A DNA stretch of 64,000 bases, taken from positions 124,001 through 188,000 of the forward strand of contig NZ_JASSVS010000007.1 in assembly GCF_030250645.1 (NCBI RefSeq), written 5' to 3'. Both the position numbers and the translations under genes were made by a program. The stretch is from Marinobacter azerbaijanicus. GTDB lineage: Bacteria > Pseudomonadota > Gammaproteobacteria > Pseudomonadales > Oleiphilaceae. The notes beneath the pieces were generated by a model. It saw only the letters and a program-made list of their open reading frames with translations, made no database searches and was not told where the DNA came from. Shown one piece after another: positions 17,990 to 28,335 of the stretch; within the stretch, counting starts at the first letter, position 1; each line of letters starts with the position of its first letter.

Positions 17990-18006
17990 TGCACCAGTCA
18001 TGTGCA
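17990..18006. promoter_or_regulatory. NtrC-binding site (enhancer)
   Basis: TGCACCAGTCATGTGCA matches the NtrC dyad TGCAC-N7-GTGCA. It lies about 110 bp upstream of the sigma54 promoter, the usual enhancer distance. The rest of the 17756-18147 gap shows nothing else I can assign. Confidence 0.75.
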
Positions 18007-18147
18007 ACCATTAACAGCTGCCACAGCCGCATTATACTGCTGATAGGGTACAGTATGGCAGTGCTGGCAATGTGTTACACTTCCGACCTTCGTACCGGTG
18101 CCAGAGCGGGACCGAATTCAAGAGATTCAAAGCCAACGAGGTGATTT

Positions 18148-18402
18148 GTGAAAGGTCCGCAGGATTTCTTTACCCAGCTTCAGGGTCAGTTTGGCCAGTT
18201 TGTTCCCGATATGGCCCGCGCTGCCCGTGAGGACTTCGAGGCTCAGGCCCGTGCAACCGTCATGACTGTGCTGTCGCGCCTTGAGCTGGTGACCCGTGAC
18301 GAATTTGATGCCCAGCAGGCGGTTCTGATGAAAACCCGTGAAAAGGTCGAGGCGCTGGAAAAGCGCGTGGCCGAGCTGGAGCAGCAGTCCCCGAAGAGCT
18401 GA
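18148..18402 (+). CDS. ubiK: Ubiquinone biosynthesis accessory factor UbiK (YqiC/BMFP family)
   Basis: 84 residues from a GTG start with GAGGTG upstream. Begins MKGPQDFFTQLQGQF and has a C-terminal coiled coil (VLMKTREKVEALEKRVAELE), the trimeric BMFP pattern. UbiK binds UbiJ and supports aerobic ubiquinone synthesis at the membrane. comM begins 59 bp later on the same strand, a frequent neighbour. Confidence 0.87.
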   Translation: MKGPQDFFTQLQGQFGQFVPDMARAAREDFEAQARATVMTVLSRLELVTRDEFDAQQAVLMKTREKVEALEKRVAELEQQSPKS

Positions 18403-18461
18403 CAGGCAGGAAGCCAGTCGGGCGGCCGAGCCGCCAATACCCATAACCATGGAAGGTTGTC

Positions 18462-19985
18462 ATGTTTGCCGTCGTCCATACCCGCGCCAGTATTGGCGTA
18501 TCCGCTCCGTCCGTTACCGTTGAAGTCCACCTGTCCGGAGGCCTGCCGGCGCTTTCCATTGTCGGGCTGCCTGAAACAGGGGTTCGCGAAAGCCGGGAGC
18601 GTGTCCGCAGTGCCCTGCTCAATGCAGGCTTCGAGTTTCCCGCCCGCAGGATAACCATCAATCTGGCTCCCGCCGACCTGCCCAAGGAGGGAGGCCGCTT
18701 CGATCTGCCTATTGCTCTGGGCATCCTGGCTGCATCCGGGCAGATTCCTGCGGAGAGCCTTGCCCAATATGAGTGTGTGGGAGAGTTGTCCCTTGACGGC
18801 GCGCTTCGTCCCCTCAAGGGGGTTCTCCCCGCTGTACTGGCAGCGCGCAAAGAAGGCCGGCAGCTGCTTGTCCCCCAGGCCAACGCCCGGGAAGCGGCGC
18901 TGGCCAGCCAGGACGATGTGCTTCCTGCAGGCCACCTGTTGACAGTGTGTGAGCATCTGTGTGACCGGGCCCGTATTTCTCCGGTGCCTGCTGCAACGCT
19001 GGAGGGGAGTGTGAGACCAGGTCCTGATCTGGCCGATGTGCGGGGACAGAATGTGCCGCGCAGAGCGTTGGAGATTGCAGCGGCTGGCGGACATAACCTG
19101 CTGATGTTTGGCCCGCCGGGCACCGGGAAAAGCATGCTTGCGAGCCGCCTGCCCGGTATTCTGCCGCCGCTGACCACAGAGTCAGCCCTGGAAGTGGCCA
19201 GCATTCATTCCGTGGCCGGATTGCCGGTCCAGGATGGGGACTGGTGCCGTCCGCCGTATCGGGCGCCACACCATACCGCTTCGTCCGTTGCCATGGTTGG
19301 AGGGGGAAGCAGCCCCCGGCCCGGGGAAATCTCCCTGGCCCACCGTGGCGTACTCTTCCTCGATGAATTGCCGGAGTTTGGGCGCCGTGTACTGGAAGTG
19401 CTGAGGGAGCCTATGGAGTCGGGTGAAATCGCCATCAGCCGTGCCGCCAGGCAGGTGACCTTTCCTGCCCGATTTCAGGTCGTGGCGGCCATGAACCCTT
19501 GCCCCTGCGGCTACCTGGGGCATCCCTCGATCGAGTGCCAGTGTACGCCGCAACAGGTGCTCCGTTATCGGGCAAAGATTTCAGGGCCCTTACTGGACCG
19601 CTTTGACCTCCATGTAGAGGTGCCGGTGCAGAGCGGTGAAGTACTGATGCAGCGGGAAGGCGATGGCGAGTCCAGCGCCGTCGTGCGTGAGCGTGTTAAC
19701 CGGGCCCGTCAGCGGCAGATTGAGCGTGGAGCCGTGAATTCCGCCCTGGGCGGAAGTGATCTTCATGACCACTGCCGGGTGGACCAGGCCGGTGAGACCA
19801 TGCTGTCCTCGGCCATGGAGCGCCTGGGCCTGTCGGCCCGGGCTCTGCACCGCATTCTCCGGGTGGCGCGAACCCTCGCCGACCTGGAGGGTCAGCAACG
19901 TATTGGTAGTGGTCATCTGGTGGAAGCTCTGGGTTATCGCAAGCTGGACCGGCAGCAGACCAGGAATGCGCAGGTGTCCCTGTGA
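18462..19985 (+). CDS. comM: Mg-chelatase-like AAA+ ATPase ComM (YifB)
   Basis: 507 residues. N-terminal Lon-like domain (VEVHLSGGLPALSIVGLPE), Walker A GPPGTGKSMLASRL, Walker B GVLFLDELPEFGRRVLEVLR, and the cysteine-containing AAMNPCPCGYLGH...CQCTPQQVLRYRAKISGPLLD. In Vibrio and relatives ComM is a hexameric helicase that extends branch migration during natural transformation. The product is full length. Confidence 0.93.
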   Translation: MFAVVHTRASIGVSAPSVTVEVHLSGGLPALSIVGLPETGVRESRERVRSALLNAGFEFPARRITINLAPADLPKEGGRFDLPIALGILAASGQIPAESLAQYECVGELSLDGALRPLKGVLPAVLAARKEGRQLLVPQANAREAALASQDDVLPAGHLLTVCEHLCDRARISPVPAATLEGSVRPGPDLADVRGQNVPRRALEIAAAGGHNLLMFGPPGTGKSMLASRLPGILPPLTTESALEVASIHSVAGLPVQDGDWCRPPYRAPHHTASSVAMVGGGSSPRPGEISLAHRGVLFLDELPEFGRRVLEVLREPMESGEIAISRAARQVTFPARFQVVAAMNPCPCGYLGHPSIECQCTPQQVLRYRAKISGPLLDRFDLHVEVPVQSGEVLMQREGDGESSAVVRERVNRARQRQIERGAVNSALGGSDLHDHCRVDQAGETMLSSAMERLGLSARALHRILRVARTLADLEGQQRIGSGHLVEALGYRKLDRQQTRNAQVSL

Positions 19986-20119
19986 GCCATTCGTGGCTGG
20001 CAAGGGGCTGACGGGCACAGAAACCTGGCGGTATAGTGGCGTCTGCAGCAATTCACTCTGATAAACTGTCGATATAACCCATTGAAGATGAGCCGCGAAA
20101 GGGCGGTTGAGGACGTCAG

Positions 20120-20836
20120 ATGACCGATCAGAATGATGTTTCCGGCGATTCCCCTGTTACCACACGCCGTGGTGTGCGCAGTTTTGTATTGCGGCAGGGT
20201 CGAATGACAGAAGGGCAGAAGAAGGCCTATGAACGCAGTTGGCCCAAGTATGGCCTTACCCGCGAGCAGGGTATGATCGACCCGCGGGAGGTGTTTGGCC
20301 GGGACAATATGCTCAACCTGGAGATCGGGTTCGGCATGGGCAAGTCCCTGGCGGATATGGCGGAGGCAGCTCCGGAACAGGACTTTATCGGAGTGGAGGT
20401 GCATCTTCCGGGTGTCGGTGCCCTGCTGAAGGAAATAGAAGACAGGGGGCTGGAGAATATCCGGATCTACGCCATTGATGCCAATGATGTGATTGATCTG
20501 TGCCTGCCGGATGCGGCCCTTGACCGGGTGATGGTGTTTTTTCCGGACCCATGGCACAAGAAGCGCCACCACAAGCGGCGGCTGATTCAGCACGATTTTG
20601 TCCAGCGCCTTCGTCACAAGCTTCGAGTGGGCGGTATCCTGCACCTGGCCACAGACTGGGAGGACTACGCGGAATACATGATGGAAATCATGAGTGAGTC
20701 GGAAGGTTTCGCGAATGCTCAGGAGCCAGGCCAGTATTCCCCCCGCCCGGAGGACCGCCCTATTACCAAGTTCGAGCAGCGCGGCGAAAACCTGGGGCAT
20801 GGGGTCCGGGACCTGGTGTTCTACCGCACAAACTAG
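20120..20836 (+). CDS. trmB: tRNA (guanine-N7-)-methyltransferase
   Basis: 238 residues. Signatures: [17 protein letters not shown] (SAM site), [35 protein letters not shown] (catalytic Asp and RNA-binding basics). It makes m7G46 in tRNA. GAGG precedes the ATG. Convergent with the membrane-protein gene at 20855, with 18 bp between stops and no terminator evident. Confidence 0.93.
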   Translation: MTDQNDVSGDSPVTTRRGVRSFVLRQGRMTEGQKKAYERSWPKYGLTREQGMIDPREVFGRDNMLNLEIGFGMGKSLADMAEAAPEQDFIGVEVHLPGVGALLKEIEDRGLENIRIYAIDANDVIDLCLPDAALDRVMVFFPDPWHKKRHHKRRLIQHDFVQRLRHKLRVGGILHLATDWEDYAEYMMEIMSESEGFANAQEPGQYSPRPEDRPITKFEQRGENLGHGVRDLVFYRTN

Positions 20837-20854
20837 AGACCTGTTCTGTGGACG

Positions 20855-21388
20855 TTATCCGTGCGCCAGCGGATGACGTCTGGCAGCGCGGATAATCACC
20901 AGCCCGGCAGCGCCCAGCATAAGCCCGGTAAACTTGATCAGCGCGCACACGGTTGCGGACAGGCTGATCAGATCTGTGGGCGGGTCCATGTTGTTGAGCA
21001 GCAGGATATTTTCGGCCATGTCCCCGGTGCCCGCAGCCACAAACAGGGCCTTGACCCACCGCGCTACATTACGCTCCCGCACGCCCGGTCTGTCGCGGCT
21101 CAGGTGATTGGTCAGGAGAATCAGGGTAACCAGGTAGGCAGGGACGAACAGGAAGTCCAGCCACAATGAAATCTGGGCCCATAGCAGGCCCTCCTGCCGC
21201 CAGCTCCGGATGATGGCCATGGACTGGTCGGCCGTAGCCGCCATCTGGAAGCTGACAATACCCTGGGGCGCCGAGCCTGTCTGGAGTGGCTGGTTGACTA
21301 GCAGCAGAATAAGCAACAGAGCTGCTGTTACCAAAAGGCTCAGGTTGAGCCTCTTGGGGAGCAGGGTCAGAAGGCGCGGCAATGGCAT
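20855..21388 (-). CDS. Hypothetical membrane protein
   Basis: 177 residues with about four hydrophobic segments: NLSLLVTAALLLILLLVN near residues 15-32, then LWLDFLFVPAYLVTLILL, VKALFVAAGTGDMAENILLL and FTGLMLGAAGLVII. No family recognised. Its start overlaps the hemW stop by 1 bp, so it is the last gene of the met/hemW operon. Confidence 0.75.
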   Translation of the reverse strand: MPLPRLLTLLPKRLNLSLLVTAALLLILLLVNQPLQTGSAPQGIVSFQMAATADQSMAIIRSWRQEGLLWAQISLWLDFLFVPAYLVTLILLTNHLSRDRPGVRERNVARWVKALFVAAGTGDMAENILLLNNMDPPTDLISLSATVCALIKFTGLMLGAAGLVIIRAARRHPLAHG

Positions 21389-22548
21389 CAGAGGAAGCGC
21401 TCCAGCAAGCTGTTCAGATATCGCTGACCGAGTTCCGTGGTCTGTATTCGCCCCGGTACCAGCAGGTTTTCTGTTCTCAGTTCATCAAGTTTTACCGCAA
21501 CTGTGCTCAGGGGTAAACCTGTACGCTCTGTAAACAGGTTTTCCGGCACCCCGGACGTCAGGCGCAGGGCGTTCATCAGGAATTCCAGGGGGCGTTCGTC
21601 AGGCTCGATGTCCTGACTGCCCGCGGTGCGGCTGCCGATCCGGTTCAGGTAGGCTTCGGGTTGCCGGGTTTTCCAGAAACGCCGCATGTCGCCGTTGCGC
21701 AGCGTAACCTTTCCGTGGGCTCCGGCGCCAAGGGCCAGGTAGTCGCCAAACATCCAGTAATTCAGGTTGTGGCGGGACGCCATTCCCGGCCGGCTCCAGG
21801 CTGACACCTCGTAATCCGCGAAACCCTGTTGGTGCAGAAAATCCGCGCCCTGGCGATAGATCTCCCACAGGTGGTCCTCGTCCGGCAGGGAGGGTGGGCG
21901 ACTGTAGAATTCGGTATTGGGCTCAAGGGTCAGCTGGTACCAGGACAGGTGTGGAGGCTCCCACGCCAGGGCTGCCTCCAGGTCGGCAATGGCCTGTTCA
22001 GGCGTCTGGCCCGGCAGCCCATGCATCAGGTCGAGGTTGAAGTTCTCGAAACCAGCGTTGCGGGCCGCTTCAATGGCCCGGTGGGCTGCCTTGTCGTCGT
22101 GGATGCGTCCCAGTGCTTCCAGACGCTGCGCATTGAAGCTCTGGATTCCAATGGACAGGCGGTTGATCCCTGCTGCCCGGAAACCCTGGAATCGGCGTTG
22201 TTCAACCGTGCCGGGATTGGCCTCCAGGGTGATTTCGGCATCGTCAGTAAAGCACAATTGTTCCTGTAGCTGGCGGAACAGGCCTTCGTAGAAGTCCGGC
22301 GACATCAGGGAGGGGGTGCCGCCACCAATGAACACCGTCTGAACGCTGCGGCCCTGAACCAGGGGAAGGTCGCTGGCAAGGTCCTCCATGATTGCCTTCA
22401 GGTAGCGGTCTTCAGGAATCTCGCCGGTCAGCGCGTGAGAATTGAAATCACAATAGGGGCATTTCTTCACGCACCAGGGAACATGAATGTACAGGCTCAG
22501 CGGTGGCAGTTCCCCATGCTGCCAGGCACTCGCAGTGTCGATATTCAC
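21388..22548 (-). CDS. hemW: Heme chaperone HemW (radical SAM)
   Basis: 386 residues. The radical-SAM cluster is [17 protein letters not shown] (C-x3-C-x2-C); then [31 protein letters not shown] and [17 protein letters not shown]. It lacks the extra N-terminal part of true oxygen-independent coproporphyrinogen oxidase HemN and fits HemW, which delivers heme to respiratory enzymes. The start overlaps the rdgB stop by 4 bp. Confidence 0.9.
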   Translation of the reverse strand: MNIDTASAWQHGELPPLSLYIHVPWCVKKCPYCDFNSHALTGEIPEDRYLKAIMEDLASDLPLVQGRSVQTVFIGGGTPSLMSPDFYEGLFRQLQEQLCFTDDAEITLEANPGTVEQRRFQGFRAAGINRLSIGIQSFNAQRLEALGRIHDDKAAHRAIEAARNAGFENFNLDLMHGLPGQTPEQAIADLEAALAWEPPHLSWYQLTLEPNTEFYSRPPSLPDEDHLWEIYRQGADFLHQQGFADYEVSAWSRPGMASRHNLNYWMFGDYLALGAGAHGKVTLRNGDMRRFWKTRQPEAYLNRIGSRTAGSQDIEPDERPLEFLMNALRLTSGVPENLFTERTGLPLSTVAVKLDELRTENLLVPGRIQTTELGQRYLNSLLERFL

Positions 22549-23153
22549 GCCGCCCCGGTACCCAGTTGCTCAAGGAGTTGGGCGAGAGCTCGCCCGCGGT
22601 GGCTGATTCTGCTTTTGTCTTCGCGGGACAGCTCAGCCGCGCTGGTTCCTGTTTCGGGTACCCGAAACACCGGGTCGTATCCAAACCCGCCTTCGCCCCT
22701 GGGCTGTTCGAGGATATGTCCGGGCCATCGGCCATGGCAGATGATGGGGGTCGGGTCATCGGCATGACGCAGGTACACCAGGACGCAGTGGAATTGAGCG
22801 GCGCGTTGTCCTTCCGGAACCCCTTCCATGGCGGACAGCAGCGCACGGACGTTGTCCTGATCGCTCGCAGATTCGCCGGCATAGCGTGCCGAGCGTACAC
22901 CCGGTTCGCCGCCAAGTGCGTCGACCGCAAGCCCGGAGTCGTCTGCCAGGGCAGGCAGGCCGGTAATGCGGGCAGCGTGCCGAGCTTTGAGGATGGCATT
23001 TTCCACAAAGGTGACGGCGGGCTCCTCTGCCTCGCCAACCCCCAGCTCGCCCTGGGCGACCGGTGTCAGTCCCAGGGGCTTGAGCAGGTCAGCGAGTTCA
23101 GCGATTTTTCCCTTGTTGTTACTGGCAATCACCAGTGTGTCAGTGGTAGCCAT
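22545..23153 (-). CDS. rdgB: XTP/dITP diphosphatase (RdgB/HAM1)
   Basis: 202 residues. [14 protein letters not shown] at the N-terminus, [34 protein letters not shown], and [14 protein letters not shown] at the end, the family's conserved blocks. Removes non-canonical purine triphosphates. Shares one base with the DUF4426 stop. Confidence 0.93.
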   Translation of the reverse strand: MATTDTLVIASNNKGKIAELADLLKPLGLTPVAQGELGVGEAEEPAVTFVENAILKARHAARITGLPALADDSGLAVDALGGEPGVRSARYAGESASDQDNVRALLSAMEGVPEGQRAAQFHCVLVYLRHADDPTPIICHGRWPGHILEQPRGEGGFGYDPVFRVPETGTSAAELSREDKSRISHRGRALAQLLEQLGTGAA

Positions 23154-23608
23154 CAGTCATTGAACAGCGTATGGGTGAACCGGACAGGAAGGTCCTGTTG
23201 GGCGCCAGTGGGCCTTGCGGTTATCTCAAAGGTCATCAACTCGGCGTCGCTGTACTGGTATTCCGCAATAAAGTAGACGGCATTGCCTTCCTGAATACGG
23301 CGGAAAGCCAGAAATTTTGGCTGCTGTACCTCATTCAGGACCTTGCCTTCTACCTGGCCGGATACAGGCTCCAGGCCACCGTTGTCGGTTTCCTGCATGA
23401 TGGATATGTTAACAATTCCAATGCTCTTGCTGCGATTCAGGTTGTTTTCGCGAGCAACCTCAGGCGCAAGGAAAGTGCTGGGGAAAACACTCCAGTGTAC
23501 CTGGAACTCGCCGAAGTCCTTCGAGCCGGCATGGCTCTGGGCGGAAAGTAAAGTCAGGCATGCCAGCGACAGCAGGGCAAGCCAGTGCGTGAGAATCTTC
23601 TTGGTCAT
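23153..23608 (-). CDS. DUF4426 domain protein, periplasmic
   Basis: 151 residues from the ATG at 23608, which gives a clean signal peptide ([20 protein letters not shown], cleavage after SHAG). The mature part, with [21 protein letters not shown], matches the DUF4426 family habitually found between metW and rdgB in pseudomonads and relatives. Function unknown. A 4-bp overlap with metW indicates one operon. Confidence 0.8.
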   Translation of the reverse strand: MTKKILTHWLALLSLACLTLLSAQSHAGSKDFGEFQVHWSVFPSTFLAPEVARENNLNRSKSIGIVNISIMQETDNGGLEPVSGQVEGKVLNEVQQPKFLAFRRIQEGNAVYFIAEYQYSDAELMTFEITARPTGAQQDLPVRFTHTLFND

Positions 23609-24207
23609 GAATCCTCCCGGGTTATCCGATAAATGGCAATCTGTCCCAGCATGTTGGGCCATAGGCGGCTGAGCCAGCGATCCTGATGCTCACCATCCAC
23701 CACCGTACGGGTAAGGATGCGGTAGCCTTTGCGGTAACACAAGGCCTCGAAATCCTTGAAGGTGCACAGATGAATGTTTGGTGTGTTGTACCATTTATAC
23801 GGCAGGGTTTCGGATTCGGGCATACGGCCTCGACGCATCAGGTACCAACGCAGCTTCCAGTAGGCAAAATTGGGGAAGGTGACGATGCCCTCGCGGCCTA
23901 CCCGAAGCATTTCATCCAGTACCATGTCCGGGCGGCGAACCGCCTGTAATGCCTGGGTCATCAGTACCGTGTCGAATGTCTCGTCCTCGAAGTTGCCCAG
24001 CCCCTGCGTGTCCAGGTTCTGCTCAATGACGGACACTCCGCGTCCCATACAGGTGGTGATATGGTCGGGATTGATTTCGAGGCCAAATCCGGTGGCCTGT
24101 TTCTCCCGCTGGAGGTAGTCAAGCAGAGTGCCGTCGCCACAGCCAAGGTCGAGCACGTGACTGCCGGGCCTGATCCACTGTTCGATAATTTTCAGGTCTG
24201 TTCTCAT
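23605..24207 (-). CDS. metW: Methionine biosynthesis protein MetW
   Basis: 200 residues, class I methyltransferase-like fold: [57 protein letters not shown]. In related bacteria MetW works with MetX in homoserine acylation. The start overlaps the metX stop by 4 bp. Confidence 0.92.
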   Translation of the reverse strand: MRTDLKIIEQWIRPGSHVLDLGCGDGTLLDYLQREKQATGFGLEINPDHITTCMGRGVSVIEQNLDTQGLGNFEDETFDTVLMTQALQAVRRPDMVLDEMLRVGREGIVTFPNFAYWKLRWYLMRRGRMPESETLPYKWYNTPNIHLCTFKDFEALCYRKGYRILTRTVVDGEHQDRWLSRLWPNMLGQIAIYRITREDS

Positions 24208-25352
24208 GCGCCCACCTCCCGCGCGACCCTATCCATATAGGCCTCGAAGATTGCAGTGTACCTTGGCGTTGGGATCAGGAAGGCGTCGTGGCCCCAGGGG
24301 GCGTCGATTTCGGCATAACTGACCCTGCGCCGGGCCGCGATCATGGCGTTCACCAGTTCCTCCGAGCGTGCCGGAGTAAATCGCCAGTCGGTGCTGAACG
24401 ACAGCACAAGGAATTCGCAGCGGGCGCGGAGCAGGGCTTTGGCCAGATCGTTATCGTGCTCATAGGCGGGGTCGAAATAATCCAGTGCCCGGGTCATCAG
24501 CAGGTAAGTATTGGCATCAAAAGATTCCGAAAAGCGTTCACCCTGGTAACGAAGGTAGCTTTCCACCTGGAACTCCGCGTCATATCCGAACTTGTAGGCC
24601 TGATCCCGCAGTTCCCGGCCAAACTTCTCGCCCATGGAGGCGTCTGACAGGTAAGTGATATGCCCCACCATGCGTGCCAGCATCAGACCACGGCGCGGCA
24701 GGGTGTTGTGTTCGTAATAGCGGCCGTCATGGAACTCACGGTCAGAAGTGATGGCCTGCCGTGCCACCTCATTGAACGCGATGTTCTGGGCGCTGAGGCG
24801 TGGAGTGGAGGCGATGACGACGGCGTGTTTCAGGCGGTCCGGATAGTCCAGGCTCCATTGCAGCGCCTGCATGCCGCCCAGAGAGCCGCCTACCACTGCC
24901 GCCCAGCAGTCTATGCCCAGCCGGTCGGCAAGCAGGGCCTGGCTGTGCACCCAGTCCCGGACCGTAATAACGGGGAAATCTGGCCCATAGGGCTGGCCTG
25001 TCTGGGGATTGGTGCTGCCGGGGCCGGTGCTGCCATGGCAGCCACCCAGGTTGTTCAGGCTGACCACAAAGAAGCGGTTGGTGTCTATGGGCTTTCCCGG
25101 GCCTATGCAGCTGTCCCACCAGCCAGGCTTGCGGTCATCCTCGCTGTGGTAGCCCGCCGCATGATGATGGCCGCTGAGCGCATGGCATATCAGCACCGCG
25201 TTGCTGGCATCGGCGTTGAGCTTGCCATAGGTCTCGATCACCAGGTCGTAGCTTTCCAGCGTCCGGTTGCAGGCCAGGGTAATTGGCGTGTCGAAGTGCA
25301 GTGTCTGCGGGGTGACTATCCCTACAGAATCCGTTGGCAAGGGATCGGGCAT
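24204..25352 (-). CDS. metX: Homoserine O-acyltransferase MetX
   Basis: 382 residues, alpha/beta-hydrolase fold: [35 protein letters not shown], nucleophile elbow [14 protein letters not shown], and the C-terminal His in [12 protein letters not shown]. Gammaproteobacterial MetX paired with MetW is usually succinyl-specific, but I cannot fix the acyl donor from sequence. First gene of the operon metX-metW-DUF4426-rdgB-hemW-membrane protein. No SAM riboswitch is recognisable upstream. Confidence 0.9.
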   Translation of the reverse strand: MPDPLPTDSVGIVTPQTLHFDTPITLACNRTLESYDLVIETYGKLNADASNAVLICHALSGHHHAAGYHSEDDRKPGWWDSCIGPGKPIDTNRFFVVSLNNLGGCHGSTGPGSTNPQTGQPYGPDFPVITVRDWVHSQALLADRLGIDCWAAVVGGSLGGMQALQWSLDYPDRLKHAVVIASTPRLSAQNIAFNEVARQAITSDREFHDGRYYEHNTLPRRGLMLARMVGHITYLSDASMGEKFGRELRDQAYKFGYDAEFQVESYLRYQGERFSESFDANTYLLMTRALDYFDPAYEHDNDLAKALLRARCEFLVLSFSTDWRFTPARSEELVNAMIAARRRVSYAEIDAPWGHDAFLIPTPRYTAIFEAYMDRVAREVGA

Positions 25353-25507
25353 TGGCGCGACAGGTTCCTGATTCGGTCCGGTTTATCTGCAATAACATGG
25401 AGGCAATGGCCGCGCAGGAGAGCCCCGGATGAAGTTGGGCTCGATCGAGAGCCAGGCTGATTGCCAGCCAAGCAGTTTAAAGGCCGGCCTGCCAGGCTGC
25501 AACCGCC

Positions 25508-25539
25508 ATCTCCGGCGCTGCTCAGACAGCGCCGGAGAT
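25508..25539 (-). terminator. Hairpin overlapping the dynamin-like gene's stop codon
   Basis: ATCTCCGGCGCTG / CAGCGCCGGAGAT, a perfect 13-bp stem with a 6-base loop that holds part of the stop codon. There is no T-tract, so it may be an RNA 3'-end stabiliser or a factor-assisted terminator. Confidence 0.45.
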
Positions 25540-27486
25540 ATTGACCACTTTCTGCTGGATCAGGGTTGGTGCGGGTTTGCGAATCTGGCGCTGCATGGCA
25601 TCCGCCAGTTCCAGCTGCCGCTTCAGGTCAGAGATGGTGTTCTGCAGTCTTTCCCGTTCAGCGCGGCTATCCCGGTCGCTGCGTACCATATCCCGCAGGC
25701 GGCGGATCTGGTGCTCCAGCAACTGCTTCTGCTCCATGGAGTACTGCATGATGGGTAGCAAAGCTTCCGAGGGCCAGCGTTCGACGTCTGCCCGGACCCG
25801 CTGATGCAACGTGCGTGCTTCACCCACCATGACATTGAAAAAGCGACGCACCAGCAGTGACTGTTCCGTCAGCAGGTTTTTCGGGCTGATGCGGAAACGC
25901 CTGGCTTTTTTACGCAGTTCGCGGACGGCGATGACATGACGTCCGGCCCGCAGAGGTATCGGTTCCAGATGGCGCGCCCGGGTGTCTTCGTTATAGCGTC
26001 GATAGATTGCTCCGACCATTTTTTCTGCAAGGCGCCCCTCGCTGAGGAGATTGTTCAGGTCGCTTTCCAGTAGCTCGAAGAAATGATCCATGCTTTGGTT
26101 CATGCCGGCGGTCGTCCAGCTTTTCGACATTTTCTGGCGGATCTTCTCGGCATGGGCTTCAAACCGGTCCTCGCCCACCAATCCTTTGAGCATCTCGCCC
26201 TGTGACTCCATCAGTCTGCGGCTGGAGCGCAGGGTGATCAGTTTCTTGTAGTAAAAGTCGTAGTCCCGCTGTGCGCGGTCTGCCAGACGGCGCAATGCAT
26301 CCTTGTCCATGGTAACGCCGGAGCATGCTTCCAGCTCTTCCTCCAGGGCACCGAGCCGGGTCTGCATGGCAGCCTGACTGTTCTGAAGCATGCCCAGCAG
26401 ATCGTTGATCAGGCTCTGGGTGATCAGTTGTTCCTTGTGCATCAATATGCGCTGGATAATCAATTGTTCCAGCTGGCCAAGGTTCGAGCGCCCAAACAGT
26501 TCTTCATCGCCCTTTACACGAGCCAGCAGGCCCTGTTTGGCAGAGAGAGGGATCACGTCGTTCTGGCGCATGCCAAGATGGTCGGCTGTGTAGCCACGTA
26601 CCCGATCGATGGCTTCCTGGGTATGCTTCTCGCCCTGAAGATCGTCCCAGAGCACATCAATCTTGTTCAATACGGCAAAGCGGCCTGCGCGGTGGTCCGC
26701 GTGCTCGGTATCGATATGCTCTTTCCAGATGGTCATGTCGCTGGCGGTGACGCCGGTATCGGCGCTGAGCAGGAATATGATGGCGTGTGCCCGGGGCAGC
26801 ATGCTGATGGTCAGTTCCGGCTCCGAGCCCAGCGCATTGAGGCCCGGGGTGTCCAGAATCCTGAGGCCGCGCTCGAACAGAGGGTGGCGGATGCTGACCT
26901 GAGCGTTCCGCCAGGCCGGGACCAGGACGTTGCCGGGCCTGTTACGATCATGCTCCAGCATGTCTTCGTCGAACCCTAGGCCGCGCGCTTCCTGGGGGGT
27001 AACACTCTTGACCCGAGCCACTTCGGCCAGAACCTCACGCATGATTTCCGGGTCGCGCTCATCGAGATCATGTTTGACCCAGCGCTCGGGTTGCTTGCGT
27101 AGCTGCTGAAGGGACAGCTCGCCGGTGCGGGTTTCGATGGGAAGGAGTAACAGGTAATTGCTGTTTGATGTGCGATCAAAAAACAGCTCGGTCGGGCACA
27201 TAGTGGTGCGACCAGCCTGGGACGGCAGCATGCGCTGGCCATACTCGGAGAAGAACAGGGCATTGATCAGCTCGGTTTTGCCACGGGAATACTCACCGAC
27301 AAAGGCAATGGTAAGCTCATCTTCAATCAGCAGTTCCAGCCCATGGCGGATGCGATTGCTGACATCATCCGAGAACAGGTTGTTGTCCTGAAGCCACAGG
27401 CGATACCGGCCGATCTGTCTGATCAGTTCCTTTTTCCAGCCATGGTAGGCTTCGACCTGCTGCGACAGGGTACCTTGCTTGTTCAT
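25522..27486 (-). CDS. Bacterial dynamin-like GTPase
   Basis: 654 residues from the ATG at 27486 (AAGGA eight bases upstream; an in-frame start 22 codons earlier lacks a site). GTPase motifs in order: G1 GEYSRGKTELINA (about residue 64-76), G2 region RTTMCPTE, G3 RILDTPGLNA, G4 AVLNKIDVL. A long alpha-helical remainder follows, ending in a coiled coil (RAERERLQNTISDLKRQLEL). No membrane span is seen, so any membrane contact would be through a paddle, as in BDLPs. It stands alone, with terminators on both sides. Role (membrane repair, division or stress) unknown. Confidence 0.82.
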   Translation of the reverse strand: MNKQGTLSQQVEAYHGWKKELIRQIGRYRLWLQDNNLFSDDVSNRIRHGLELLIEDELTIAFVGEYSRGKTELINALFFSEYGQRMLPSQAGRTTMCPTELFFDRTSNSNYLLLLPIETRTGELSLQQLRKQPERWVKHDLDERDPEIMREVLAEVARVKSVTPQEARGLGFDEDMLEHDRNRPGNVLVPAWRNAQVSIRHPLFERGLRILDTPGLNALGSEPELTISMLPRAHAIIFLLSADTGVTASDMTIWKEHIDTEHADHRAGRFAVLNKIDVLWDDLQGEKHTQEAIDRVRGYTADHLGMRQNDVIPLSAKQGLLARVKGDEELFGRSNLGQLEQLIIQRILMHKEQLITQSLINDLLGMLQNSQAAMQTRLGALEEELEACSGVTMDKDALRRLADRAQRDYDFYYKKLITLRSSRRLMESQGEMLKGLVGEDRFEAHAEKIRQKMSKSWTTAGMNQSMDHFFELLESDLNNLLSEGRLAEKMVGAIYRRYNEDTRARHLEPIPLRAGRHVIAVRELRKKARRFRISPKNLLTEQSLLVRRFFNVMVGEARTLHQRVRADVERWPSEALLPIMQYSMEQKQLLEHQIRRLRDMVRSDRDSRAERERLQNTISDLKRQLELADAMQRQIRKPAPTLIQQKVVNISGAV

Positions 27487-27635
27487 CGGACCATCCTTCT
27501 GCGCGACTTCCGGGCGACTGCGTTGGCTATTGGTTGGGTAAAGCTGTGTCAAAAATATAGTTAATGTTACCGCAACTGCTGGGAAAATCTGCGAGGCGGG
27601 TCACGGGTCTGTATGCCAATGCGACGGTGGGCTGC

Positions 27636-27673
27636 AAAAAAATGCAGCTGATTCAGTCACATGAATCAGCTGC
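27636..27673 (-). terminator. Intrinsic terminator of the yggT transcript
   Basis: GCAGCTGATTCA / TGAATCAGCTGC, a perfect 12-bp stem with a 6-base loop. Seven As on its left supply the U-tract for leftward transcription, 58 bp past the yggT stop. Confidence 0.88.
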
Positions 27674-27730
27674 TCGGGACGGTAGCATTATTGTCCTGAT
27701 GTGTAACGGAATGTGTTTCTGGGAGTTGGT

Positions 27731-28312
27731 CTACATTCCGACGAGCGATCCCATGCCAGCGGCGACCTTCATGTGATCAATCACCACTGAAATCACGTTG
27801 AGGATCAGGAACACGATAATGGGGGAAAGATCCAGCCCGCCAAGGGATGGCATCACGCTACGGACCGGCCGCATCACCGGCTCGGTGATCTGTGCAACCA
27901 GCTGTATGGCTGGATGGTTGCTTTGCGGAGCGATCCAACTGACCACCACAACAGCGATGACGGACCAGAAGTAGATCTTGACGATCAGATCCAGCACATT
28001 GAGTATCGACCAGCTCAACAGGGTGAGCGGATTGATGGCAGGAATGCTGCTGTTCAGGGCAACCAGTATCAGGAAAAAGGTGATGGCCTGAATGATGACC
28101 GCCAGTACCAGGGCAGCGCCATCAATGCCTCCCCAGCCGGGAATGAAACGGCGAAGAGGGCGTAGCAGAGGATTGGTGGCCTTGACCGCAAACTGCGAGA
28201 TGGGGTTGTAAAAGTCTGCCCTTGCCAGTTGCAGCAGGAAGCGTAGCAATACCACCGTCAGGTAAAACGTCGAGGCAATGAGCAGGATGGTGATCAGAAT
28301 GTCAGCCAGCAT
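27731..28312 (-). CDS. yggT: YggT family integral membrane protein
   Basis: 193 residues with two YGGT repeats, each with a hydrophobic segment followed by NPLLRPLRRFIP (first) and EPVMRPVRSVMPSLGGLDLSPI (second). The family sits beside proC/yggS in many bacteria; a role in osmotic or ion homeostasis has been proposed. Good ribosome site GGGAG. Confidence 0.9.
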   Translation of the reverse strand: MLADILITILLIASTFYLTVVLLRFLLQLARADFYNPISQFAVKATNPLLRPLRRFIPGWGGIDGAALVLAVIIQAITFFLILVALNSSIPAINPLTLLSWSILNVLDLIVKIYFWSVIAVVVVSWIAPQSNHPAIQLVAQITEPVMRPVRSVMPSLGGLDLSPIIVFLILNVISVVIDHMKVAAGMGSLVGM

Positions 28313-28335
28313 GAAGCCGTGTCTCCCGTTATCGG

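Noticed and set aside
25353..25521. Possible SAM-responsive riboswitch upstream of metX
   Set aside because: The 169-bp gap shows no SAM-I/II/IV signature; the only strong hairpin belongs to the upstream gene's 3' end.
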